DNA from: an uncultured Christensenellaceae bacterium | Lineage (GTDB): Bacteria > Bacillota > Clostridia > Christensenellales > Pumilibacteraceae | NCBI GenBank assembly: GCA_910588155.1 | Contig: CAJUPB010000002.1 | Location: 186,001-250,000, forward strand | Direction: 5' to 3' | Length of the DNA stretch: 64,000 bases | In this document: piece by piece, positions 1 through 9,812 of the stretch | Position numbering within the stretch: position 1 is the stretch's first letter | Layout: each line of letters opens with the position of its first letter | The notes under the pieces: model-generated | Database searches by the model: none | The model's input: the letters and a program-made list of their open reading frames with translations, nothing else | Told to the model about the DNA's origin: nothing | Translations under genes and position numbers: made by a program

Positions 1-2
1 AA

Positions 3-50
3 ATAGTTATAAGCCAAGACGGAGTTACAATGACTTTCAAAAAGAAATAG
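3..50 (+). CDS. Possible 3' end of an upstream gene (partial)
   Basis: A reading frame that enters from the left edge ends at TAG 48-50 with a plausible lysine-rich C-terminus, and a terminator hairpin follows 30 bases later. Only 15 codons are visible, so neither the product nor the frame can be confirmed. A second frame, open to position 115, is an alternative but would run through the terminator stem. Confidence 0.25.
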   Translation: MVISQDGVTMTFKKK

Positions 51-79
51 GCGGTTTTCAAAGTATTGAGCAAATAAAC

Positions 80-115
80 AAAGACGGCATACCAAGCGGT
101 ATTGCCGTCTTTTAA
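80..115 (+). terminator. Rho-independent terminator upstream of rpoB
   Basis: The stem AAGACGGCATACC (81-93) pairs with GGTATTGCCGTCTT across a short loop, with one mismatch or wobble, and ends in a short T run. It isolates rpoB from whatever lies to the left. Confidence 0.75.
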
Positions 116-173
116 AGTTATAGTGTCAAGAGTTTCGGGAAAAATTTTGTTGGGAAAATTTATAAAAAATCGC

Positions 174-202
174 TTGACAAAATCAAGCGTGTATGTTAAA
201 AT
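174..202 (+). promoter_or_regulatory. Sigma-A promoter of rpoBC
   Basis: TTGACA (174-179), a 17-base spacer and TAAAAT (197-202). This leaves a leader of about 140 bases before the rpoB ATG at 347. The leader is A+T-rich and shows no obvious riboswitch. Confidence 0.8.
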
Positions 203-346
203 ATAACGTGCGTGTTATACGCTTTCAACGCGCACCTTGCTCTTTATGAAATGCTTACGATATTAGTATATACCGCAATTTCAAAAAAAGCAACGGTTTT
301 GAGTAAAAATCTTTAAAAAATATTTTCGCGATTAAAGGAGAAAGTA

Positions 347-3300
347 ATGGCGGCAAGAACCATCAGAAAGGTAAAGTACGGAAAGACCGAACGTCGCTCG
401 TTCGCGCAGGTGAGCGAAGTCATCGAAATGCCGTACCTTATCGAAGTGCAGAAGTCTTCTTATGCAGATTTCTTAAAGCACGGCATTGCGGAGGTGTTCG
501 AGGACTTCTCCCCGATAACGGACTTTTCGGGTAAAATCGAACTGTACTTTTTGGAACATACGCTCGAAAACAATCCGAAGTACACCGAAAAAGAGTGCAA
601 GGACAGAGACGCGACTTATGCCGCGCCCTTGAAAGTCAAGGTTCGCCTTGTCTACAAGGAAACGGGACAAGCGATAGAACAGGAAGTGTTTATGGGCGAT
701 TTCCCGCTTATGACGCCGAACGGTTCTTTCATCATAAACGGCGCCGAACGCGTTATCGTTTCGCAGCTTGTCCGCTCTCCCGGCGTCTATTTTGATTTCG
801 TCAAAGACGTCAAGACGGGCAAAGCGTATTACGGCGCAACCAACATTCCGTCCCGCGGCGCGTGGTTGGAATTTCAAGAGGACTCGGCAGGTACTTTGTG
901 GGTACACGTCGACAGAACGAGAAAGGTGCCTGCGTCCGTGCTTATGCGTTCGTTGTCCGCCGTCACGCCAGGTGCGCAATTCGGCAGCGACGAGCAGATT
1001 GCCGCCATATTCCACAACGAAAAGCTTATGCTTACCACCTGCGAAAAGGATACGGCAAAGAACGAGGACGAAGGTCTTATCGAACTCAACCGCAAACTTC
1101 GTCCCGGTGAGATACCCAACCTTGACAGTATCCGCGGTTATGTGGAAAACCTGTTCTATGACAGAAGAAAATACGACTTGTCCAAAGTCGGCCGTTACAA
1201 ATACAACAAAAAATTGTCGCTTTCGGCGCGTATTTCCGGTATGACGGCGGTGCAGGACGTTGTCGACGCCGACGGCGTGTTGTATGTCAAAGCAGGCAAC
1301 GTTATCGACGAAAAGACGGCTGTTCGCATTCAAAATGCGGGCATCAACGAAGTCGCCGTTGCGGTCAATCCCGAGCTTTACGCCACGGAAACAGGCAGTC
1401 ATACCGTCATAGGCAACCACCACGTGGATTTGAGAGATTATATCGATTGCGACCCCGAGGATTTGGGCGTAAGCGAAAAGGTATATTATTTCGCACTCAA
1501 AGAGCTGTTGGACGAGGCGGACGGCGACGGCGAAAAGCTTAAAGCTTTAATTGCAAGCAACGTCGACAAACTTGTCGTCAAACATCTTTTGGTGGACGAC
1601 GTTATCGCCACAATCAACTATATTATAGGTTTGCGTTACGGCATAGGTTTCTGCGACAATATCGACCATCTCGGCAACCGCAGAGTACGCAGTGTGGGCG
1701 AGCTGTTGCAGAATCAGTTCAGAATCGGTATCGCGAGATTGGAAAGAGTAATCCGCGAGAGAATGCAGATACAATCGGATGCGGATTTGACCCCGCAGAC
1801 CCTTATAAATATCCGCCCCGTGTCCAGCTCGATAAAAGAATTTTTCGGGTCTTCGCAGTTGTCGCAGTTTATGGACGAAAGCAACCCGATAGCCGAGCTG
1901 ACGCACAAGAGAAAGCTTTCCGCACTCGGTCCCGGCGGTTTGAACAGAGAACGCGCCTCTTTCGAAGTCCGCGACGTTCACTATTCGCACTATTCGAGAA
2001 TTTGTCCGATAGAAACGCCGGAAGGACAGAACATCGGTCTTATAAGTTCGCTGTCGGCGTATGCGAGAATAAATCGTTACGGATTTATCGAAGCGCCGTA
2101 TCGCAGAGTGGACAAGGAAAATCACAAGGTCACGGATACGGTGGATTACCTGCCCGCCGACGAAGAAGACAGATATATCGTCGCGCAGGCGAATGAGCCG
2201 CTTGACGAAAACGGATGGTTTGTAAACGAACGTGTTTTGGCGCGTTATCGCGACGACATCGGCGAAAGAAACCGCGACGACATAGATTACGTGGACGTTT
2301 CGCCCAGACAGATGGTTTCCGTCGCAACGGCGCTCATACCGTTCTTGGAAAACGACGATACGAACCGTGCTCTTATGGGCTCGAATATGCAACGTCAGGC
2401 AGTCCCGCTTTTGAAACCCGAAGCGCCGATTGTTGGCACGGGCATAGAGCATAAAATAGCATACGACTCCGGCGTTATGGTAATAGCCAGAAAGGGCGGC
2501 AAGGTGGCGTATGTGGATGCCGACACCATTATGGTGGACGAAGACGACGGCGCGAGAGCGACATATACTCTCAAAAAGTTTATAGGTTCCAACCAGGGTA
2601 CTTGTATCAATCAAAAGCCGATTGTCGAAAAAGGCGAAAGAGTGGAACAGGGACAGACGCTTGCCGACGGTCATTCCACGGAGAATGCGGAACTTGCTCT
2701 CGGAAGAAACATTCTCATAGGCTTTATGAGCTGGGAAGGTTATAACTACGAGGACGCAATACTGATAAGCGAAAAGATTGTCAAGGACGACGTGTTCACT
2801 TCCATACACATAGAAGAACACGAAATCGACGCCCGCGACACGAAGCTCGGCGAAGAAGAGATAACCCGCGACATCCCGAACGTCGGCGAGGACGCGCTCA
2901 AAAACCTCGACGAAGACGGTATCGTTCGTATCGGCGCGGAAGTCGGAAGCGGCGACATACTCGTCGGAAAGGTCACTCCGAAGGGAGAAACCGAGCTTAC
3001 GCCGGAAGAACGTCTTTTGAGAGCGATATTCGGCGAAAAAGCAAGGGAAGTCAGAGATACGTCGTTGCGCGTGCCGCACGGCGAGGGCGGTATCGTCGTG
3101 GACGTCAAAGTGTTCACGAGAGCAAACAAAGACGAAATGAGTCCCGGCGTGAACAAGCTCGTGCGCGTTTACATCGCGCAGAAGCGTAAGATTTCCGTCG
3201 GCGACAAAATGGCGGGACGTCACGGAAACAAGGGCGTCGTCAGCCGCATACTGCCCGAAGAGGATATGCCGTTTATGGCGGACGGCACGCCGTTGCAAAT

Positions 3301-4210
3301 CGTGCTTAACCCGCTCGGCGTTCCTTCCCGTATGAATATAGGTCAGGTTTTGGAAGTTCACTTGGGACTTGTTGCGAAAGCTCTCGGTTGGAAAGTGGCG
3401 ACACCGATATTCGACGGCGCTCTGGAAAGCGACATCAGAATGTTGCTCGACGAAAACGGCTTTACGACGGACGGCAAAGTGGACGGCAAAATCCTTATGT
3501 ACGACGGCAGAACGGGCGAACCGTTCGAAAACCGCGCCACGGTCGGCTATATGTATATGATAAAGCTGATTCACCTTGTCGACGACAAGATACACGCGCG
3601 CTCCACGGGTCCGTACTCGCTTGTGACGCAGCAGCCGCTCGGCGGTAAAGCGCAGTTCGGCGGACAGCGTTTCGGCGAAATGGAAGTTTGGGCATTGTAC
3701 GCATACGGCGCAGCAAACGTCTTGCAGGAAATTATGACGGTCAAGTCCGACGACATAGTGGGACGCGTCAAGACCTACGAATCCATCGTCAAAGGACTGA
3801 ACACTTCCGAACCCGGTGTGCCGGAGTCGTTCAAAGTGCTTATCAAGGAATTGCAGGCTCTTGCGCTCGACGTCAAAGTGCTCAACGAGGACAGAAACGA
3901 AATCTCCATCAAGGACCTTATCGAAGACGACACGTTCGGATATCCGCAAGCGGACGAACAAGAACCTCGCAAGAAGCACTTCGAAGACGGAGTTATCAAC
4001 TTTGACGAAGAGCTCGACCTCGGCGACGGTGAAGATTTCGCCGAAGATGACGACACTCTCGACGACGAGGATATCGACGAGCAGTTGTTCGGCGATACGA
4101 CTCTGGAATTGGAGGACCCGTTTGCCGACAGAACGATTACCGACGACGACTTGCTTGACGACGAGTTGCCGACAAAGAAGGCAAAGAAGAGCAAAAAGGA
4201 GGAGGACTGA
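347..4210 (+). CDS. rpoB: DNA-directed RNA polymerase subunit beta
   Basis: Beta subunit of RNA polymerase, forming half of the catalytic cleft and the rifampicin pocket. The product has 1287 residues. The rifampicin region lies around residues 498-550 and keeps the residues whose loss usually gives resistance: the Asp of QFMDESNP, the His of THKRKL and the Ser of LSALG. The hybrid-binding and flap regions and the late GGKAQFGGQRFGEMEVWAL block are all present. The start ATG follows AAAGGAG at 334-340. The last 90 or so residues form a very acidic tail that ends in a lysine-rich stretch. That tail is longer than the core requires and probably lineage-specific. rpoC follows after 3 bases, with its ribosome site inside the rpoB end, so the two genes should be translated together. 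Confidence 0.98.
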   Translation: MAARTIRKVKYGKTERRSFAQVSEVIEMPYLIEVQKSSYADFLKHGIAEVFEDFSPITDFSGKIELYFLEHTLENNPKYTEKECKDRDATYAAPLKVKVRLVYKETGQAIEQEVFMGDFPLMTPNGSFIINGAERVIVSQLVRSPGVYFDFVKDVKTGKAYYGATNIPSRGAWLEFQEDSAGTLWVHVDRTRKVPASVLMRSLSAVTPGAQFGSDEQIAAIFHNEKLMLTTCEKDTAKNEDEGLIELNRKLRPGEIPNLDSIRGYVENLFYDRRKYDLSKVGRYKYNKKLSLSARISGMTAVQDVVDADGVLYVKAGNVIDEKTAVRIQNAGINEVAVAVNPELYATETGSHTVIGNHHVDLRDYIDCDPEDLGVSEKVYYFALKELLDEADGDGEKLKALIASNVDKLVVKHLLVDDVIATINYIIGLRYGIGFCDNIDHLGNRRVRSVGELLQNQFRIGIARLERVIRERMQIQSDADLTPQTLINIRPVSSSIKEFFGSSQLSQFMDESNPIAELTHKRKLSALGPGGLNRERASFEVRDVHYSHYSRICPIETPEGQNIGLISSLSAYARINRYGFIEAPYRRVDKENHKVTDTVDYLPADEEDRYIVAQANEPLDENGWFVNERVLARYRDDIGERNRDDIDYVDVSPRQMVSVATALIPFLENDDTNRALMGSNMQRQAVPLLKPEAPIVGTGIEHKIAYDSGVMVIARKGGKVAYVDADTIMVDEDDGARATYTLKKFIGSNQGTCINQKPIVEKGERVEQGQTLADGHSTENAELALGRNILIGFMSWEGYNYEDAILISEKIVKDDVFTSIHIEEHEIDARDTKLGEEEITRDIPNVGEDALKNLDEDGIVRIGAEVGSGDILVGKVTPKGETELTPEERLLRAIFGEKAREVRDTSLRVPHGEGGIVVDVKVFTRANKDEMSPGVNKLVRVYIAQKRKISVGDKMAGRHGNKGVVSRILPEEDMPFMADGTPLQIVLNPLGVPSRMNIGQVLEVHLGLVAKALGWKVATPIFDGALESDIRMLLDENGFTTDGKVDGKILMYDGRTGEPFENRATVGYMYMIKLIHLVDDKIHARSTGPYSLVTQQPLGGKAQFGGQRFGEMEVWALYAYGAANVLQEIMTVKSDDIVGRVKTYESIVKGLNTSEPGVPESFKVLIKELQALALDVKVLNEDRNEISIKDLIEDDTFGYPQADEQEPRKKHFEDGVINFDEELDLGDGEDFAEDDDTLDDEDIDEQLFGDTTLELEDPFADRTITDDDLLDDELPTKKAKKSKKEED

Positions 4211-4213
4211 TTT

Positions 4214-7200
4214 ATGTTCGAACTCAATAATTTCGACTGTATGCAAATAGCCATCGCCGGACCCGACAAGATAAGAGAATGGTCGCACGGCGAGGTCACC
4301 AAACCCGAAACGATAAATTACCGCACACAGAAACCCGAAAAGGAAGGTCTTTTCAGCGAGGTCATATTCGGACCGACGAAGGACTGGGAGTGCCACTGCG
4401 GAAAGTACAAGCGCATACGCTATAAAGGCGTAGTCTGCGACAAGTGCGGCGTGGAAGTCACTCGCGCAAAGGTGCGCAGAGAGCGTATGGGACACATAGA
4501 ACTTGCCGCACCCGTCACGCATATCTGGTATTTCAGAGGTGTGCCGTCGCGTATAGGTTTGCTTTTGGATATGACTCCGAAAGCCCTCGAACAGGTCGTT
4601 TACTTCGTCAATTTCATAGTTCTCGACCCCGGTGATACCGACCTCGAATACAAGCAGATTTTGAACGACGCGCAACTTATGGAATACCGCGAGAAATACG
4701 GCGAAAACGCTTTCAAAGTCGGTATGGGCGCGGAAGCCGTCAAAGAATTGCTTGCGGCGGTCAATCTCGAAGAAGAGTACAAAAAGATGCGCGAAATAGT
4801 CGACAAATCGACGGGACAAAAGAAAGTCCGCGCGATTAAACGGCTGGATATTCTCGACGCATTCGTAAAGAGCGGAAACAATCCGACTTGGATGGTTATG
4901 GACGTGTTGCCTGTGCTTCCGCCGGAACTTCGTCCTATGGTTCAGTTGGACGGCGGCAGATTTGCCACCAGCGACCTGAACGACTTGTACAGACGCGTTA
5001 TAAACAGAAACAATCGTTTGAAAACGCTTATCAAGCTCGGGGCGCCCGACATCATCGTCAGAAACGAGAAGCGTATGCTTCAAGAGGCGGTGGACGCGCT
5101 TATCGATAACGGCAGACGCGGCAAACCCATTTCGGGAGCAGGAAACAGGGAACTTAAATCTCTGTCCGGACTGCTTCGCGGCAAACAGGGACGATTCCGT
5201 CAGAACCTGCTCGGCAAACGCGTGGACTATTCGGGTCGAAGCGTTATCGTCGTGGGACCGGAATTGAAAATGTATCAATGCGGTCTTCCGAAGGAAATGG
5301 CTTTGGAGCTGTTCAAGCCGTTTGTTATGAAAGAGCTGGTTTCGCAGAACAAGACGCACAACATCAAGAGCGCGAAGCGAATAGTGGAACGCGCCGGCGA
5401 CGACGTTTGGGGCGTTTTGGAAGGCGTTATCAAAGAGCACCCCGTGCTTTTAAACCGTGCGCCTACTTTGCACAGACTTGGCATTCAGGCTTTCGAACCC
5501 GTGCTTGTGGAAGGCAGAGCAATCAAACTGCATCCGCTTGCCTGCGGCGCGTTCAATGCCGACTTCGACGGCGACCAGATGGCTGTGCACGTTCCGCTGT
5601 CCATAGAGGCGCAGTGCGAAGCAAGATTCCTTATGCTTTCCACGAACAATATTTTGAAGCTGTCCGACGGCAGACCCGTTTGTTCGCCGACGCAGGATAT
5701 GGTCATCGGCTGTTATTATCTGACTATGGATAAGCCCGGTGCGAGAGGCGAAGGCAAGATTTTCTGCGACGTCGACGAAGCGAAAATGGCTTACGCGAAC
5801 AAGGAAATCGAACTTCAAAGCAAGATATGGGTCAGAATGAGCTGTGATTTCGACGGCGTGGCGAAGACAAAGAGAATCGAGACGACGGTCGGAAGAATCA
5901 TATTTAACGAAGCGATTCCGCAGGATTTGGGCTTTGTCAAGCGCGAGACCGAGGACGATATGTTCAACCTCGAAATCAATTTCCGAGTTGACAAGTCCGG
6001 ACTGCAAAAGATTGTCGACGCGACGTTCAAACTTAAAGGCGCGACGGAAACCGTTAAGGTGCTCGACAATGTTAAGGCGCTCGGCTTCAAGTATTCGACA
6101 ATCGGAGCGATAACCACTTCGGTGTTCGATATGCACATTCCGCCCGAGAAGAAAGAGATACTTCAAAAAGCGGAAGAACGCGTCATTAAAATCGAAGATT
6201 TGTACGAGCGCGGATTTATGACGGAGGACGAGAAATACAAACTCGTTGTCGGAGAGTGGAGCAAAGCCAACGACGAAGTTACCGATGCGTTGAAAAAGAC
6301 ACTCGACGAGTTCAACCCCATAAATATGATGGCGATTTCCGGTGCGCGCGGAAGTATGAAACAGATAGCGCAGCTGTCGGGTATGCGCGGACTTATGACC
6401 AACCCGCAAGGCAAAACATTGGAAACGCCCGTGCGTTCTTCCTTCCGAGAGGGTCTAACCGTTTTGGAATATTTCATTTCCAGCCACGGCGGACGTAAAG
6501 GTCTTGCCGATACGGCATTGAAGACGGCGGACTCCGGATATTTGACAAGACGTCTCGTCGACGTTTCGCAGGACGTCATTGTCCGCGAGGAAGACTGTTG
6601 CGACGGCGCGACGCCGCGCGGCATATTGACGTCGGCGATAATGGAAGGCAATCAGGTTATCGAAAGTCTGGAAGACAGACTGACGGGACGCGTTGCCGCC
6701 GAACCCGTGGTTCATCCGAAAGACAAGAAGAAAGTCATTGTCGAAATGAACGAAATGATAACCGAGGACAAAGCGAAAGAAATCGCGGCGGCGGGTATAA
6801 CGGCAGTCAAAATCAGAACGGTACTCACCTGCTCGTCCAAGAACGGCGTTTGTGCGAAGTGCTACGGCAAGGATATGGCAAGCAGCCGTATGGTGAGAAT
6901 AGGCGAAGCGGTCGGCATTATCGCGGCACAGTCGATAGGCGAACCCGGCACGCAGCTTACGATGAGAACGTTCCATACCGGCGGTGTTGCGTCCGCAGAC
7001 GATATTACCCGCGGTTTGCCCCGTGTCGAAGAACTTTTCGAGGCGAGAAAGCCGAAGGGCGTGGCGACGATTGCCGAGTACGGCGGAAAAATCCGTATCG
7101 TGGAAAAAGACGGCAAACGCGACGTGTTTATCAAAAAAGAAGACGGCAAAGAGGATTCGTATTCGATACCGTTCGGCGCGAAACTCAAACCCGAAATCAA

Positions 7201-7786
7201 AAACGGTGCGTTCATCGGCGCCGGCGACCCGATAACCGAAGGTCCAATAAATCCTCACGACATACTTCGCACGAAGGGAAGACGCTTTGTTCAGGAGTAC
7301 ATTCTCAAAGAGGTGCAGTCGGTTTACCGCAGCCAGGGCGTGCAGATAAACGACAAGCACATCGAAGTCATAGTGCGTCAGATGTTGAAGAAAGTCAAAG
7401 TCGAGGAGAGCGGCGATACCGATTTGCTTCCCGGCGAAATGGTGGATATTTCGATATTCGACGAAGCAAACCTCAAAGCTATGGAGAACTACGGCAGACC
7501 GCCTATGTCCAAGCATACGCTTCTCGGCATAACGAAAGCGGCTCTTGCGACCGACAGCTTCCTGTCGGCGGCATCCTTCCAGGAAACGGCGAGAGTGCTT
7601 ACGGAAGCTGCCATTAAAAACAAGGTCGACCCGCTTGTCGGACTTAAAGAAAACGTCATCATCGGCAAGCTCATTCCGGCAGGTACGGGTATGAGAAAGT
7701 ATAAGGGCGTTACTCCGTTTGAACACAATCCCGAACCGGACGTGAACGAAGTGTCCGCAGACGACAGCGAGGGCGAAGCCGTTTAA
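4214..7786 (+). CDS. rpoC: DNA-directed RNA polymerase subunit beta'
   Basis: Catalytic beta' subunit, 1190 residues, close to the usual length for Clostridia. An N-terminal zinc ribbon with CxC and CxxC pairs lies near residues 60-78. The magnesium-binding motif NADFDGDQM is at about 448-456. A second zinc site with four cysteines lies near residues 875-890, and the trigger-loop and bridge-helix segment GEAVGIIAAQSIGEPGTQLT follows it. The ribosome site AAGGAGGAGG lies within the last codons of rpoB. A strong terminator follows 20 bases after the stop, so rpoBC forms a two-gene transcription unit here. Confidence 0.98.
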   Translation: MFELNNFDCMQIAIAGPDKIREWSHGEVTKPETINYRTQKPEKEGLFSEVIFGPTKDWECHCGKYKRIRYKGVVCDKCGVEVTRAKVRRERMGHIELAAPVTHIWYFRGVPSRIGLLLDMTPKALEQVVYFVNFIVLDPGDTDLEYKQILNDAQLMEYREKYGENAFKVGMGAEAVKELLAAVNLEEEYKKMREIVDKSTGQKKVRAIKRLDILDAFVKSGNNPTWMVMDVLPVLPPELRPMVQLDGGRFATSDLNDLYRRVINRNNRLKTLIKLGAPDIIVRNEKRMLQEAVDALIDNGRRGKPISGAGNRELKSLSGLLRGKQGRFRQNLLGKRVDYSGRSVIVVGPELKMYQCGLPKEMALELFKPFVMKELVSQNKTHNIKSAKRIVERAGDDVWGVLEGVIKEHPVLLNRAPTLHRLGIQAFEPVLVEGRAIKLHPLACGAFNADFDGDQMAVHVPLSIEAQCEARFLMLSTNNILKLSDGRPVCSPTQDMVIGCYYLTMDKPGARGEGKIFCDVDEAKMAYANKEIELQSKIWVRMSCDFDGVAKTKRIETTVGRIIFNEAIPQDLGFVKRETEDDMFNLEINFRVDKSGLQKIVDATFKLKGATETVKVLDNVKALGFKYSTIGAITTSVFDMHIPPEKKEILQKAEERVIKIEDLYERGFMTEDEKYKLVVGEWSKANDEVTDALKKTLDEFNPINMMAISGARGSMKQIAQLSGMRGLMTNPQGKTLETPVRSSFREGLTVLEYFISSHGGRKGLADTALKTADSGYLTRRLVDVSQDVIVREEDCCDGATPRGILTSAIMEGNQVIESLEDRLTGRVAAEPVVHPKDKKKVIVEMNEMITEDKAKEIAAAGITAVKIRTVLTCSSKNGVCAKCYGKDMASSRMVRIGEAVGIIAAQSIGEPGTQLTMRTFHTGGVASADDITRGLPRVEELFEARKPKGVATIAEYGGKIRIVEKDGKRDVFIKKEDGKEDSYSIPFGAKLKPEIKNGAFIGAGDPITEGPINPHDILRTKGRRFVQEYILKEVQSVYRSQGVQINDKHIEVIVRQMLKKVKVEESGDTDLLPGEMVDISIFDEANLKAMENYGRPPMSKHTLLGITKAALATDSFLSAASFQETARVLTEAAIKNKVDPLVGLKENVIIGKLIPAGTGMRKYKGVTPFEHNPEPDVNEVSADDSEGEAV

Positions 7787-7806
7787 CGCAAACAGAAAGA
7801 ACAGAC

Positions 7807-7840
7807 AAAAGCCGCTTTTCGAATGAGAAGCGGCTTTTTG
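7807..7840 (+). terminator. Terminator of rpoBC
   Basis: AAAAGCCGCTTTTC pairs with GAGAAGCGGCTTTT around a GAAT loop, followed by T residues. It is a near-perfect intrinsic terminator. Confidence 0.9.
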
Positions 7841-7883
7841 CTTGCGTCCGATTGCGTGAAATTGTTTGAGTCGTCTTTTTAAG

Positions 7884-7912
7884 TTGATTTTTTCGCGTTT
7901 TATTGTTATAAT
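7884..7912 (+). promoter_or_regulatory. Promoter of the type III R-M / radical SAM operon
   Basis: TTGATT (7884-7889), a 17-base spacer and TATAAT (7907-7912), followed by AAGGAG and a GTG start at 7938. It is the only clear promoter seen before the string of overlapping genes that ends at 17113. Confidence 0.75.
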
Positions 7913-7937
7913 TAATTAAACGAAGAAGGAGCAGACA

Positions 7938-9812
7938 GTGGATAAGATTTACGATGAATTACGCACGCTTTTAAAGGGCGAAAAAAAATATTTTACCGAC
8001 GGGGGCGAACTTATAAAAACCGCCGTATACGCCGATGCAATGGCGGCAAATCCCGCGCTCATAAAGCTCCTTTTGAAAGGGAAAGAGAGCAGGAAACGGT
8101 TTTTTATCGATGCCGACGGAGTTTTGGTCTTTGACAAGACGGCGTTCGGATGGGTGGTAAACAACCGTAATTTTTTACCCGATTCGTATACGAGATATAA
8201 AAACAAAATAGGACTTACCTCGTCTGACGGCGATTTTTTGTCGGCTTGCAACGACGTGGCGATAGCGTTCCCCTATAAAGACTGTGTTCTGGAGTTCGAC
8301 AGCACTGCGGAGAACGACAAGCGCGAGGAAATATTTTATAACGAACTTTTAAGCAGAAAAGAGATTGACAGACTATTCGAAAAAAAGGTCTTCGACTGCG
8401 CCGTGCGGCACGGTGCGAAGGGGTCTAAACCCGCAGCGAAGTTTGAAGAGGGCGACAGCATTGTAATAAAGGGTAACAATCTCATCACTATGCACTCGCT
8501 TTTGCCGCGTTTCGAAAAGTCCGTAAAATGTATGTATTGGGACATTCTGTACAACACAAACAGCGACGAGGTTCCGTACGGCGACCGATTCAAACACTCG
8601 TCTTGGCTGACTATGATGAAAAACAGATTGGATGTTGCTTGGCGTCTTTTGAAAAAAGAAGGCGTTATTTGTCTGCAATGCGACGATAACGAAATGGCGT
8701 ATCTCAAAGTTTTGACGGACGAAATTTTCGGGCGCGACAATCACGTCAATACGATTTGCGTCAAAATGAGCGAGCTGAAAGGCTTTAAAATGGGTAACGT
8801 ACAGAACAAGTTCCCGAAGCTCAAAGAGTATATTTTGATTTATGCGAAAGATAAGAGCTGCGTCAAAATGAAAGTCGAGACAAAACCGAAGGACAACTTG
8901 AACGATTATGCGAAGTACTACAATAAGCGAATCGTCAATATAGACGACGACTGCTCTCTTTGGAAAGTGGAAAAGGTGGGGAGAGATTTCGACAAAGTCG
9001 GACACGCCCGCGAAATGATATATCCCGTCACGCGCGATTCTAAAACAAAGGAAAAGTTGCCCGTCGGAAAGTTCTGCAAGATATCTGACGGCGACGGTAA
9101 ACAGTCGGTTGTGTATTTCGACGGCAAAAAAGTCAAGACGGTTTTGTTTTTGAGCGATTACGTAGAAGAGCCCGTGGGCGATATTTGGACGGATATAAGT
9201 ACGATAAATATAAACAAAGAATCGAGCGTGCAACTGAAAAACGGAAAGAAACCCGAATCTCTCGTCAAGAGAATTATCTGTGCGTTTACCGACGAGGGCG
9301 ACTATGTGTTGGACGCATATTTCGGCACGGGGACGACGGGTGCGGTGGCTTTGAAGACAAACCGTCGGTTCATAGGTTTGGAACAACTCGACGACCATTA
9401 CGAAAAGAGCATTGCGCGCCTTAAAGAGGTCATAGCGGGAGACAAATCCGGCATATCCGCAGAGTGCGGCTATGAGGGCGGCGGAGAGTTTATAAGCTGC
9501 GAATTGGCGAAACTCAATCAAAAATACATAGAAAAAATCGCGGCGGCAAAGTCCGACAAAGAACTGTTCGCGCTGTCAAAGGAAATACTCGAAAGCGGTT
9601 TCGTTTCAAGCAGGGTGGACCCGTCCGAAATCGACCCCGATGCCGACGATTTTCGGTCTCTCAAAAGAACGGATAAAAAGAAGCTGCTTTTCTCGCTGCT
9701 CGACAAGAATATGCTGTACGTGAATTATTGCGATTCGGACGACGAGAACTTTTCGGTGAGCGAAAATGCGAAAAAATTCACTCAAAGTCTTTACGGCGAG
9801 GAGACGGAATAG
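7938..9812 (+). CDS. mod: Type III restriction-modification methyltransferase subunit (Mod)
   Basis: Adenine-N6 methyltransferase subunit of a type III system: it recognises the site and uses S-adenosylmethionine. The product has 624 residues, within the Mod family range. The family signature continues after the catalytic motif as KHSSWLTMMKNRL and the CDDNEMAYLKVL block. The SAM-binding motif DAYFGTGTTG lies at about 459-468, late in the protein, giving the beta-class motif order. The segment between residues 230 and 440 would be the target recognition domain. The oddity is motif IV: the expected DPPY reads DILY at residues 202-205, so the two prolines are replaced while Asp and Tyr remain. 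This could be a family variant or a dead enzyme. GTG start with AAGGAG. The stop overlaps the res start by one base. Confidence 0.9.
   Translation: MDKIYDELRTLLKGEKKYFTDGGELIKTAVYADAMAANPALIKLLLKGKESRKRFFIDADGVLVFDKTAFGWVVNNRNFLPDSYTRYKNKIGLTSSDGDFLSACNDVAIAFPYKDCVLEFDSTAENDKREEIFYNELLSRKEIDRLFEKKVFDCAVRHGAKGSKPAAKFEEGDSIVIKGNNLITMHSLLPRFEKSVKCMYWDILYNTNSDEVPYGDRFKHSSWLTMMKNRLDVAWRLLKKEGVICLQCDDNEMAYLKVLTDEIFGRDNHVNTICVKMSELKGFKMGNVQNKFPKLKEYILIYAKDKSCVKMKVETKPKDNLNDYAKYYNKRIVNIDDDCSLWKVEKVGRDFDKVGHAREMIYPVTRDSKTKEKLPVGKFCKISDGDGKQSVVYFDGKKVKTVLFLSDYVEEPVGDIWTDISTININKESSVQLKNGKKPESLVKRIICAFTDEGDYVLDAYFGTGTTGAVALKTNRRFIGLEQLDDHYEKSIARLKEVIAGDKSGISAECGYEGGGEFISCELAKLNQKYIEKIAAAKSDKELFALSKEILESGFVSSRVDPSEIDPDADDFRSLKRTDKKKLLFSLLDKNMLYVNYCDSDDENFSVSENAKKFTQSLYGEETE

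Noticed and set aside
1547..5440. 1297-codon open frame on the minus strand across rpoB and rpoC
   Set aside because: It is antisense to two certain genes, ignores their boundary, has no ribosome site and no recognisable domain; it arises from the codon usage of rpoBC.
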